NCBI GenBank assembly: GCA_016721195.1
Contig: JADKIO010000009.1
Coordinates: 1-64,000 of the forward strand
Reading direction: 5' to 3'
Origin: Candidatus Geothrix skivensis
GTDB taxonomy: Bacteria > Acidobacteriota > Holophagae > Holophagales > Holophagaceae
DNA length: 64,000 nucleotides
The notes under the pieces were generated by a model. The model had not been told where the DNA came from. It made no database searches and saw only the letters and a list, made by a program, of their open reading frames with translations. This document shows, one piece after another, positions 9,650-18,644 of this stretch. The position numbers and the translations under genes were made by a program. Within the stretch, counting starts at the first letter, position 1. Every line of letters starts with the position of its first letter.

Positions 9650-10671
9650 TCCAGCAAGGCAGAAGGGCCGCGATTGGCATACTTATCCCAAAACATTTCC
9701 GGCTGAACATAAGCTAGTCCAGCAAACGTGAACCCCGATGGATCTACGAACACATTCGCGGATTGCTCGGCGGGGAAGGCCTCTCGGAAGGCACAATAGA
9801 ACGCGACTCGAGGTTCAAGAGTAAGAAACATCTCAGGCAGCTTGAGTGTCTTGATGTGGTCGAAAAACTCATCGTAGAGGATCGCAAGGGCAGATAGCCC
9901 CACACGAGAATAGGACTCGCCTCTAAGGACAAGATTTCGCACGGTCGATTGTGAGATCCGCCCCCCAACCCTCCGGACCAGGGCGAAGAGCTGATCCGCG
10001 ACTGCGTTCCCATTGGGATCACCATGCATCCGATTCCCGAGCCGAATGGCCTCATCGATCAATGCATTCAGCGCTGCGTCTCCAAATGCAGGGGCTCCTT
10101 CATCGATAATGTTCGATAGGGCCTCCACCATCGAACGGTTTTGAATGGCGGCGGCGGACTTCAAAGCGTCCATCAAACTGAGCACCAACTGGCTTTCACC
10201 CTCCCATCGCGCAATGGACTTCCACTCTGACTGCAAGCCGTTGGCCACACTCTGCCGTTCTGGTATCCAATGGACCCAAGATTCCTGTATAGAGTCGAAT
10301 GCGCCCTCATTTGAACGGTGTTTCAGGATCCAGTCTTGAAGCCATAAGTACCAAGCTTCTTTAGCGACTGCGTCGACCACGACCAACACGACTGGGTACC
10401 TGCACGAAGTTGCGTAATCGACATATTTCCGATCGATGATGGATCGAACGAAACCAGGCTTTCTTTCAATATTATTTGTCGATTTGATTTGGATTTTTAG
10501 AATGTCGCCCCTTATACCGTGTTCAGTAAGTTCTGCTTCTATGTCGATTCCATAATCCTCTCCCAGCTCTCTGGCAAGCCAGTGAGGATTGTCCTCGATA
10601 TGCGACATCAACCAACGATGCCCTACCGCTCCGATTTTTTGGGACAGCGACCGTTTGGTCATCCACAACAC
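9571..10671 (-). CDS. DUF4365 domain protein (putative PD-(D/E)XK nuclease-like)
   Basis: The N-terminal ~150 residues match the DUF4365 pattern: QKIGAVGHRWLMSHI, a DYGIDIEAEL strand and KIQIKST, i.e. a D...Q-x-K core of the restriction-endonuclease-like fold, then YPVVLVVVDAVAKEAWYLWL. The C-terminal ~210 residues are helical and unrecognised. A start at 10671 (GTG) or the ATG at 10662 are both possible; an AGGTG lies upstream of the latter. It follows the LRAT-like gene by about 60 bases on the same strand, downstream of the restriction operon. DUF4365 proteins are often found in defence islands; a nucleic-acid cleavage role is inferred. Confidence 0.75.
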   Translation of the reverse strand: MLWMTKRSLSQKIGAVGHRWLMSHIEDNPHWLARELGEDYGIDIEAELTEHGIRGDILKIQIKSTNNIERKPGFVRSIIDRKYVDYATSCRYPVVLVVVDAVAKEAWYLWLQDWILKHRSNEGAFDSIQESWVHWIPERQSVANGLQSEWKSIARWEGESQLVLSLMDALKSAAAIQNRSMVEALSNIIDEGAPAFGDAALNALIDEAIRLGNRMHGDPNGNAVADQLFALVRRVGGRISQSTVRNLVLRGESYSRVGLSALAILYDEFFDHIKTLKLPEMFLTLEPRVAFYCAFREAFPAEQSANVFVDPSGFTFAGLAYVQPEMFWDKYANRGPSALLDYLGIADASTSEITGDTSSKRFGTET

Positions 10672-10730
10672 CTATTGAAGAAAACCGTGTAGCCGATTCT
10701 AAGCCCGGATTGGGATCATACGTTCTCGAT

Positions 10731-11135
10731 TCAATCGGCCTGTGTCAGTCCAAGGACCGCAAGAACCAGTGCGCCCGCAACTACCACATTTTGGATTTGG
10801 GTAGACTCACGCCGTCCTAAAACCACACTGCGAGCAAAGTGTTCGCAGTTGTTCGACAACCAGTCATATTGTGGATTCCCACATGCCTGCCAGAAGGTCT
10901 GGAAGGACTGCTCAATGTTATTGGACTGGGCGACGACCACCCATGGCCCAGTGTTCTCAAGCGTATCCAAAGTGATCGCGGGAGGGGCCTGGTGAATGAC
11001 CGTTGGCCTGCTTCCATCCGTTTGTGCGATGCGGAGGCAATTGCCCACGTCCAGGACCCCATAGTGGTCGACACCCTTATGGGAGGACTTCTGCCACACC
11101 ATGTAGATGCCATTGGGGAGATTCGTCTCAACCAT
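10731..11135 (-). CDS. LRAT/NlpC-P60-like papain-fold protein with C-terminal membrane helix
   Basis: A 134-residue protein. It has the permuted papain-like LRAT signature: a catalytic-type histidine in DHYGVLDVG (residue ~24) and NCEHFA with the cysteine at ~97. A single hydrophobic C-terminal helix (VVVAGALVLAVLGL) suggests membrane anchoring. LRAT/HRASLS enzymes are thiol acyltransferases or phospholipases, so a lipid-directed role is possible. The start is set at ATG 11135 (MVETNLPNGIYMVW); an upstream in-frame ATG at 11177 would add 14 residues. It directly follows hsdM on the same strand. The family call is confident, the biological role is not. Confidence 0.75.
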   Translation of the reverse strand: MVETNLPNGIYMVWQKSSHKGVDHYGVLDVGNCLRIAQTDGSRPTVIHQAPPAITLDTLENTGPWVVVAQSNNIEQSFQTFWQACGNPQYDWLSNNCEHFARSVVLGRRESTQIQNVVVAGALVLAVLGLTQAD

Positions 11136-11189
11136 GTTGTGCTCTCCCGTTTCCCATTGGGATCGTCGTCCGTTCAAGAGATCTAGCGC

Positions 11190-12647
11190 CTACTTCAAAT
11201 CCTCCGCGATGGCCGCGAACTGCTCTAGCGCGGCCGCCAGGTCATCCATGATTTCCTGGGCGATGATGCCGGGGGCGGGCAGGTTGGCGGATTGCTCGAG
11301 GGCATCGTCCTTGAGCCAGAAGATGTCGAGGTTGGCCTTGTCGCGCTTGGCGAGTTCTTCGTAGGTGAAGGCCTTGAAGCGCTCGCTCTCCTTGCGCTCG
11401 GTGCGGCTCTTGGGGTTGTAACAGGCTACGAAATCGTCCAGGTCGCTGCGCTTGAGAGTGTTCTCCTTCAGGGTGAAGTGCAGGTTGGTGCGCAGGTCGT
11501 AGATCCAGAGCTTTTTGGTCCAGGGCTTCTCCTGGGCGGGCTTGCGGTCGAAGAATAGGACGTTGGCCTTCACGCCCTGGGCGTAGAAGATGCCCGTGGG
11601 CAGGCGCAGGAGGGTGTGCACGTCCGCCTGCTTGAGCAGCTCGCGGCGGATGGTCTCGCCCGCGCCGCCCTCGAAGAGCACGTTGTCCGGCAGCACCACC
11701 GCCGCGCGGCCGTGCTGCTTGAGGATGGTGAAGATGTGCTGAAGGAAGTTGAGCTGCTTGTTGCTGGTACTGGCCCAGAAATCGTCGCGGTTGATGATGA
11801 GCGATTCCTTGGAGGACTCGCCCGCCTCGTTGACGATGGTGACGCTGCTCTTCTTGCCGAAGGGTGGATTGGCCAGGACGAGCTCGTATTCGCCGTGCTT
11901 CCCGGCAAGGGCGTCCTTGGTGACGACCGGCAGATCCTCCTCCAGGTCCCCGCCGATGCCATGCAGCAGCAGGTTCATGGCGCAAAGGCGGGTGACGCTG
12001 TCCACCAGCTCGATGCCGTAGAAGGTGCCACTCTTGAGCTGCTTCTTCTGGGCCCGGTCCAGAGCGTGGTGCTTGGAGAGGTAGTCGTGGGCGGCCAGCA
12101 GGAAGCCGCCGGTACCACAGGCAGGATCGCAAATGGCCTCGCCGGGCCGGGGGGCCACGGCATCCACCATGGCGGCGATGAGGGCCCGGGGCGTGAAGTA
12201 CTGGCCCGCACCGCCCTTCACGTCCTCGGCGTTCTTTTGCAGCAGGCCCTCGTAGGCGTCGCCCTTCACGTCGGCGGAGAGGCTGGACCACTGCTCCTTG
12301 TCGATGAGGTCCACGATGAGGCGGCGCAGCTTGGCCGGATCCTGGATCTTGTTCTGCGCCTTGCGGAAAATGACGCCCAGCATGCCAGGCCGTTGACCCA
12401 GGTCCTCCAGCGTGTGCCGGTAGTGAATCTCCAGGGCGTCACCGTCCTTGGCCAGCAGCGAGGGCCAGTCCTTGCCCTTGGGGATGGGCGAGATCTTGCT
12501 GAAGGGTGGCTTCGTCTGCTCGTCCGCCATCTTCAGGAAGAGCAAGAAGGTCAACTGCTCAACGTAGTCCCCGTAGGACAGGCCGTCATCCCGCAGGATG
12601 TTGCAGTAGTTCCAAAGCTTTTGGACGAGGGCGGCGGGGTTAGACAT
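11190..12647 (-). CDS. hsdM: Type I restriction-modification DNA methyltransferase subunit HsdM
   Basis: N6-adenine methyltransferase subunit of a type I RM complex. The N-terminal HsdM helical domain (LVQKLWNYCNILRDDGLSYG) is followed by AGQYFTPRALIAAMVDAV, the SAM-binding DPACGTGGFLLAA (residue ~170) and the catalytic NPPFGKKS (~260). About 485 residues, normal for the family. The ATG 12647 start overlaps the end of the OLD nuclease gene by 8 bases, so translation is coupled. GC-rich codon use matches hsdR but not the OLD gene between hsdS and hsdM. Confidence 0.95.
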   Translation of the reverse strand: MSNPAALVQKLWNYCNILRDDGLSYGDYVEQLTFLLFLKMADEQTKPPFSKISPIPKGKDWPSLLAKDGDALEIHYRHTLEDLGQRPGMLGVIFRKAQNKIQDPAKLRRLIVDLIDKEQWSSLSADVKGDAYEGLLQKNAEDVKGGAGQYFTPRALIAAMVDAVAPRPGEAICDPACGTGGFLLAAHDYLSKHHALDRAQKKQLKSGTFYGIELVDSVTRLCAMNLLLHGIGGDLEEDLPVVTKDALAGKHGEYELVLANPPFGKKSSVTIVNEAGESSKESLIINRDDFWASTSNKQLNFLQHIFTILKQHGRAAVVLPDNVLFEGGAGETIRRELLKQADVHTLLRLPTGIFYAQGVKANVLFFDRKPAQEKPWTKKLWIYDLRTNLHFTLKENTLKRSDLDDFVACYNPKSRTERKESERFKAFTYEELAKRDKANLDIFWLKDDALEQSANLPAPGIIAQEIMDDLAAALEQFAAIAEDLK

Positions 12648-14511
12648 TCGCAAGGGCCTTCATCTCGTTGAACCAACTGACAACATGGCCGTCTGGATCA
12701 ACATGATCAAGACGCTCCTTGGTCATTGAAGACGCTGCCTGTTCATTGAGTATTCGTTTCACCTTGGAAACCTTCTTGCCCCGAGTTTCGTCATCAAGTG
12801 CTACCCAGGCAGTGGGGCTTCCAGAGATCGTGTGAACTAATTCCGCAACCTTTACGGGCACATCTTCGAACTCTGCAAATGGCGCGGCCAAACCGAGTGT
12901 GATATTGCAAACACGCTTATACGCTTCGTTTATCGCATCGGGATGCAGATAGTTTTCCATCTCCTTCTTTCCAGTAATAATCGCCTTGCAGCGAGATCTC
13001 AGGTTAATTGCGTCAGCCGCGTCCTGGTACTTCGCAGGTACAGTCGGAGGGTTATCTCTGTCGAAAAGGTGGAACTCAGGCCGCGATAGCGGTTCAAGGC
13101 GGGATGTCCAAAGCGCCAGAGACGAACCTCCAAGTGGAAAGAAGATTAGCTCTCCGTCTAGTTCCATTTTTTCTAGGTCAAGCACGTCGCATCCGGCTTG
13201 TCGCAGCATTTTCGAAATGTGCTTTAAGAAAGTAATGTCATGCCGCCCCTCAACTCCGATAAAAAGCTTGATGGCATTGTCTGGGAGCACGCCAAGCGAA
13301 GTCGCGAACAACTTATTCGTTGCCCCACCGCCGGAGAGAATCTCTCTGGATTTGTCGTCCTTTAGGTGAATATATCGCAAACATCTGTCCGGGAGCGTGC
13401 GCGCCAACATCGGAGTGTGTGTCGTGATGATCACCTGACCGTCTTCGGCAAGGTCCAGGAGTGCGTTGACGAGAAGTCGTTGATTGTGAGGGTGCTGACT
13501 CGTCTCCGGTTCTTCGATGGCATAGATCACTGGGGCATTGCTCTTCTCACGTGCTTGCTGCTCTGCTTTTGCGCGAAAGAAGTTTAGCAAAACGAGCCTC
13601 TTTACCCCACTCCCTCTCTTGTTGATGGGAATGTCTTCGTCGCCTGTGATGCTGACATTAAAAAGCGTGTCCCATTTCTTGAGGGTGATTTGTGGATTCA
13701 ATTGCTGCGCGAGAGTTTCATCCATCTCTTTAAGCTTCTCTAACGTTGCCTTTGCAATCCGGCGGACCTCAGTTTCGACGTGAGTAGCGATTGCACTCAG
13801 TTCGGCCTCCCGTTGTTTGATCGCCTCCTTAACAGCAGCTTTAAGTGGGTCTTGCGCTTCGGGATCTTGATCGGTACTAGCGCGGTCGGACTTGAACAGC
13901 GCTAGTAATGGCATATACGCCTTGATCCGCTCCCATGGCTTGCTGGTTTTGTCTTCGTTGAGTAGAACAAGCACTGTGTTGAGCTTTAAATCTCCAACCG
14001 TCTCCCGAATGCGCTGTCTCAATTGAGCGTTCACCTTTGGATCGATGCCGTTCAGGTCGACCTTCAGCTTTTCCGCCCGCTTCTTGAGCTCTGGATTCTT
14101 CAATTGGAGGAGGTCCGCGACTTCATCAGCGGTTGGATGAACAGCGAGGGCGGCAACGTTAATACATTTGGGCGCCGCAAGATGGCCGCTGAATGTCTTA
14201 TGTATCTCCAACCTGCCATCCGCGTTCAGTAGATATTCATCCTGAAAGGAGGTCGGGTTGTCTTCGTCGATAACAATGCTGGCTGGAAGATCCGAGAATT
14301 CGCAAATAATAGTTAGGTCTTTACCATCACCATCCTTTGTTGCGTCGTGCTTGTCGGGTGCCCCATCGTTAAGGAAGATATCAAGTGCGTCCATCACGGT
14401 CGACTTCCCAACGTCGTTCCTGCCGACAAAGACCGTCATGTCATCGAAATCGACTGTGATTTCATTTTTATAGCAACGGAAATTCCTGATTCGAAGACGC
14501 GTCAGTTTCAT
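12640..14511 (-). CDS. OLD-family ATP-dependent endonuclease (AAA ATPase + TOPRIM) embedded in hsd operon
   Basis: 623 residues. The N-terminal ABC-type ATPase starts MKLTRLRIRNFRCYKNEITV with Walker A GRNDVGKST (~31-39), a coiled-coil insert (residues ~170-320), and a signature/Walker B segment VIYAIEEPETSQHPHNQR. The C-terminal TOPRIM domain has the invariant glutamate in FIGVEGRHDITFLK (~420), the acidic pair in HLFDRDN (~483) and KKEMENYLHPDAI (~517), the arrangement of OLD nucleases. Start ATG 14511 gives a 4-base overlap with hsdS. It is AT-richer than the hsd genes, suggesting separate acquisition. OLD proteins act in phage defence (P2 Old, Gabija GajA); coupling to type I RM is inferred from the overlaps. 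Confidence 0.9.
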   Translation of the reverse strand: MKLTRLRIRNFRCYKNEITVDFDDMTVFVGRNDVGKSTVMDALDIFLNDGAPDKHDATKDGDGKDLTIICEFSDLPASIVIDEDNPTSFQDEYLLNADGRLEIHKTFSGHLAAPKCINVAALAVHPTADEVADLLQLKNPELKKRAEKLKVDLNGIDPKVNAQLRQRIRETVGDLKLNTVLVLLNEDKTSKPWERIKAYMPLLALFKSDRASTDQDPEAQDPLKAAVKEAIKQREAELSAIATHVETEVRRIAKATLEKLKEMDETLAQQLNPQITLKKWDTLFNVSITGDEDIPINKRGSGVKRLVLLNFFRAKAEQQAREKSNAPVIYAIEEPETSQHPHNQRLLVNALLDLAEDGQVIITTHTPMLARTLPDRCLRYIHLKDDKSREILSGGGATNKLFATSLGVLPDNAIKLFIGVEGRHDITFLKHISKMLRQAGCDVLDLEKMELDGELIFFPLGGSSLALWTSRLEPLSRPEFHLFDRDNPPTVPAKYQDAADAINLRSRCKAIITGKKEMENYLHPDAINEAYKRVCNITLGLAAPFAEFEDVPVKVAELVHTISGSPTAWVALDDETRGKKVSKVKRILNEQAASSMTKERLDHVDPDGHVVSWFNEMKALANV

Positions 14512-15851
14512 GGTTTGTCGGTCCTGGTGAGTTTTGCTGTGAATGCTTGTTGGAGGATGGACTGCCGAAGCCGGGCGGCACGCTGGAGGCTGGCGGACAC
14601 CATCGCCTCCAGCTCCTCCACCACACTCAAGCACCGCTCAACTTCCGCCACGATTCGGGACTGCTCAGCGAGGGGGGGGAGCGCAATCGGAAGGTCGCCA
14701 ACCTTGTTAACACTAAGCGTATAAAGCCCGGACGTGGAACTTGCCACCATCTCAACAAAGTTCCGACCATTCGGTGATTGCAGCCAGTGAAGAATCCATT
14801 TCGACATCCGCGGCTCAGTGGGCCGAACCTTAATTAGATGGTTCTGGTGAACACATGGATCGATTGAGCCATCCCAAACCGCCAATCGTCCGATTTGATC
14901 TTTGCTTCCATTGCCTTCAACGATTAGAAGGTCACCAGCGCAGACAAGGAGCTTTTCGAGTTCCGAGTCTTCGACCCCAATATGCTCAATCTCTTGGAGT
15001 CGTAGTTCGTTCGCATATACATTCGCAACGCGGAGATATGGCATTTTTTTTGTTAGCTTTGCCCGTTTTGGGTTCTTCGTCAAACCACCGGTGGTTGTAC
15101 CAAGTTGTTCAAGTCGTGCCCACATCCAACCATCAGGCAACTGCGAAAGTACTGTGGTATCTGGTGTAGCGGGCTCCTTGTATTGGCCACGACTCTGCCA
15201 CCCTTTTCGACGTTCGGTGAGGATGCTGGAGAGCAGGGTTTCACCAGTGTCGAAGTCGACCTTCATTCTCCCGGTCTTTGAGAGTTCGGCTTCGGTAGGG
15301 ACGAGGCGACCTTCGCAGGCGGCTTTGAGGACGGCGGCGCGATAGCGTTTGAGGTTGGCCTGCACCCGCCGCAACGCGGTCACACCCTTATCCAGCCGGG
15401 TGAATTGCTTTTCGATCTCGGCTACGATTCGCCGCTGCTCGGGTAAAGGCGGAACGAGCAATCTCGCTGACCTCAGGTGTTGGTAATGGCGGGCATACCC
15501 CTTATCTGGAAAATCAAGCACGTGAGCAATCTGGTACAACCACTTGGCATTCACGCCGAGCGGCTTCAGGACTTTTACTCCATCCGCGCCTGGGACAAAT
15601 GGCTGGTCTAAATACTTAAAGGCACGGGTGTGGTCGCCAAAGATCAATAGCGGCAGATCCTCTGATACGACTCTGGTCTCATCGTCCGAATAGCCACCAA
15701 TGAACTGTCGGCCTTGATCCACAACGGGATATCGGCCTGATTCCAGATACTCCCCCCTGGGCAGTTTCTTGTCGTTTACCGAAACCGGTGTAACGACTGC
15801 ACCAAAGGTCGTCTCAACCCAACCATTCGGTAGGCTCAAGGGCTCGTTCAT
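14508..15851 (-). CDS. hsdS: Type I restriction-modification specificity subunit HsdS
   Basis: 447-residue DNA-recognition subunit with two target-recognition domains. TRD1 runs from LPNGWVETTFGAVV, then comes the first conserved helix (LPEQRRIVAEIEKQFTRLD, about 15380-15440), TRD2 from LPDGWMWARLEQLGT and the second conserved helix (LAEQSRIVAEVERCLSVVEE). The two helical spacers are GC-rich while the TRDs are AT-richer, the usual sign of TRD shuffling. The ATG overlaps the hsdR stop by 4 bases (15848-15851). Confidence 0.95.
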   Translation of the reverse strand: MNEPLSLPNGWVETTFGAVVTPVSVNDKKLPRGEYLESGRYPVVDQGRQFIGGYSDDETRVVSEDLPLLIFGDHTRAFKYLDQPFVPGADGVKVLKPLGVNAKWLYQIAHVLDFPDKGYARHYQHLRSARLLVPPLPEQRRIVAEIEKQFTRLDKGVTALRRVQANLKRYRAAVLKAACEGRLVPTEAELSKTGRMKVDFDTGETLLSSILTERRKGWQSRGQYKEPATPDTTVLSQLPDGWMWARLEQLGTTTGGLTKNPKRAKLTKKMPYLRVANVYANELRLQEIEHIGVEDSELEKLLVCAGDLLIVEGNGSKDQIGRLAVWDGSIDPCVHQNHLIKVRPTEPRMSKWILHWLQSPNGRNFVEMVASSTSGLYTLSVNKVGDLPIALPPLAEQSRIVAEVERCLSVVEELEAMVSASLQRAARLRQSILQQAFTAKLTRTDKP

Positions 15852-18644
15852 GCCGCCAACACCTCATTCAGTTCATCCAGCAGCTTGGGCAGTTGATCCC
15901 CAAAGAGCTGGTGCGCCTTCCCCAGTCCACCGCGCTGGTTGAATGGTGACAGTTCCAGATCCTCAGCATCGATGCTGAGGCTGGTGGCGATGTGGTCACG
16001 GATGAGCGTGAGCCAGGCCACCTGTTCATCCGTAAAGACTGCACCCGCCTGGACCTTGGCCTTCAGCCAGGCGTCGAAGCGCTGGGCCACGGATTCGGCG
16101 AAGGGGGCGAGCACCGGCTGCTGGGCCAGGGCGTAGCGCACCAGGGCCACCAGGTCGGCGAAGCGCCCGGCCTGGCTGCGACCCTTGACCTTGCCGGGCT
16201 CCGCCACGGCGCAGGCGTCCCAGAGGCGATCCTCCGTCCAGGCAGCGTGGTGATCCCGGAGGGCCTGCTCCAGGGCCTTCAGCATGGGCTCCGTGAGGCG
16301 CTGCTTGTGGGGCCGGCTGTAGAGGATCTGCAGGGCCGCGATCTCGGCCTGGTGCTCGTCGATGTACTCCCGGAAGGACCGAAGCAGGGCCGTGGCCTTC
16401 TCCTTGGCGGCGGCGTCGAAGCCCTGGCTCAGCACCGCGTCCACCGTGACGGTGTCGATGGTCTGCTCCGCATCCTTCTTGGCCTTCACCAGGGCCTCGC
16501 GCAGGGCGGGCACGTCGAAGGGGGCGCAGGCCTCGTCGGCCACAGCCTTGGCGGCAGTGGCCATGACTTCGGGGGACACTTCCGAAGGCGTGGCCCCGGC
16601 CCGGCCCGTGGCCCGCTCGGCGATGGCGTCGGGATCGATGGCCTTCAGCAAGGTGCCGGAGAGCTGGGACAGTGAATGGCCACCGGAGAGTTCCACGAAG
16701 GCCTTGGCCTGGTCCCGGGTGATCTGGCGATCCAGGCGGGCCAGGCGACCGGCCAGGGTGGTGAGGGTGTCCTCGTCCCGCTTGCCCAGGGCCACGCCCA
16801 GCAGCAGGGCGTCCATGGAGACGGTGCGCTGGCGCTCCAGGGGCCGGGAGTCGGTCTTTTCGCTCTCGCAGACGCCCACGGCATCCACGATGACGAAGTG
16901 GGTCTTGGCGCGGGCGTCCGCCCCGCTGACGGCCTGCAGGTCCGTGGGCGTGAGCACGCGGGTGCCCCGGCCCTTCATCTGCTCGAAGTAGGTGCGGCTG
17001 CGCGTGTCCCGCAGGAAGAGCAGGCACTCCAGGGGCTTGATGTCCGTGCCCGTGGCGATCATGTCCACGGTGACGGCGATGCGCAGGGTGGGCGAGGTGC
17101 GGAATTCCTGGATGAGGGTCTCAGACTTCTCGTAGCGCTTGGTCTCAGGGTTGTAGGTCTTGTAGGTGATCTTCTTGGCGAAGTCGTTGCCCTTGCCGAA
17201 GACTTCGCGCACCAGGTGCACGGTGTCTTCGGCGTGGGAGTCGTCCTTGCAGAAGATGAGGGTCTTGGGCACCAGGGCGCGGCCGGGGAACAGCTCGGTG
17301 GCCAGGGCCTCCTTGAAGGCCTGGAGCACGGTGCGGATCTGGGATGGCACCACCACGGAGCGGTCCAGGTCCCTGGCGTCGTAGGCCAGGTCCTCGTCCA
17401 GCCGTTCCCAGCGGACGGCCCGGGTCTCCTTGCTGCGCCGGTCCACGAAGAAGCCCTTCTCGACCTTGCCGCCCCCATCGGTGACCTCGGTCTTGATGCG
17501 GTAGACCTCGTAGCCCACGTTGACGCCATCGGCCACGGCCCGTTCGTGGTTGTACTCCATGACGAGGTTCTGCCGGAAGAAGCCGATGGTCTGCTTCGAT
17601 GGCGTGGCCGTGAGGCCGACCAGGTGGGCGTCGAAGTACTCCAGCACCTGCCGCCAGAGGCCGTAGATGGAGCGGTGGCATTCGTCGGTGACGATGAAGT
17701 CGAAGGTCTCGATGGGCACGCGTTCTGTGTAGGTCACATCCCGGGGGACGGTCATCGGCGCTGGCCACTTCGTAGCCGGAGGTCTCGTCCAGGTCCTCGT
17801 CCAGCTCTTCGCCGCGCAGCATCGCATAGAGGCGCTGGATGGTGCAGATGGTGACCCGGGCCACGGGATCCAGGTTGTTGGACGTGAGGTGCTGGACGTT
17901 GTAGACCTCGGTGAACTTCCGACCGGTGTCAGGCGCCACGAACTGCTGGAACTCTGCCATGGCCTGACGGCCCAGGTTGGCGCGGTCCACCAGGAACAGC
18001 ACGCGCCTGGCCCCGGCGTACTTGATGAGCCGATAGGTGAAGCTGCAGGCGGTGTAGGTCTTGCCTGCGCCCGTGGCCATCTGGATGAGGGCGCGTGGAT
18101 GGTCGGCGGCGAAGGAACCTTCCAGGTTGGCGATGCCTTCGAGCTGACAGGCGCGGAGGTTTTGGGCCGGGAGCGGATGGGCCGTGGGCAGGGCCGCCAG
18201 CCTGGCGCGGAGGGTGTCGGGCTCCGACAGCCAGGCGGCCAGGGTTTCCGGACGGTGGAAGGAGAAGACGCGGCGTGTCCGGGGGGAAGGATCGCGGTGG
18301 TCGTGGAAGAAGGTCTCCACCCCCGTGGATTCGTACCGGAAGGGCAGCGAGCCTGCGGTCAGTGTCTGGAAGAAGTCCGGCAGGTTCGCCGCATAGTGAT
18401 CGGACTGTTCCGCGACACCGGATAGCAGGGTGCCCACCTTCTTGGCCTCGACCACGCCCACGGCTGCCCGGTCCACCAGCAGCAGGTAGTCACAGGTGCC
18501 GGACTTCAGCGGCACTTCCCGCAGGGCGATGCCCCGCCCCGCGCCGGGATTGAACTGCTTGTAGTCCTGCAGCACCCACCCCGACGCGGCCAGTTGCGCA
18601 TCGATCTGCTGGCGGGCGCGTTGCTCGGGGGCGAGGTCGGTCAT
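15848..18644 (-). CDS. hsdR: Type I restriction endonuclease subunit HsdR (single frameshift)
   Basis: Motor-nuclease subunit: translocates DNA and cuts. The N-terminal nuclease domain has a D...E-x-K core (CDYLLLVDRAAVGVVEAKK, residues ~50-70), then Walker A MATGAGKTYT (~194), DECH box (FIVTDECHRSIYG), LVGLTATPSKQT, helicase motif V/VI (VDMIATGTDIKPLECLLFLR, QMKGRGTR) and a long helical C-terminus. The frame is lost at a run of five G (17743-17747, minus-strand C5); removing one base joins the two halves cleanly. The subunit is either truncated in this strain or the base is a read error. About 930 residues when restored. Confidence 0.92.

Noticed and set aside
17743..17747. Phase-variable homopolymer controlling hsdR
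   Set aside because: A five-base tract is too short for typical slipped-strand phase variation; a read error or fixed mutation is more likely.
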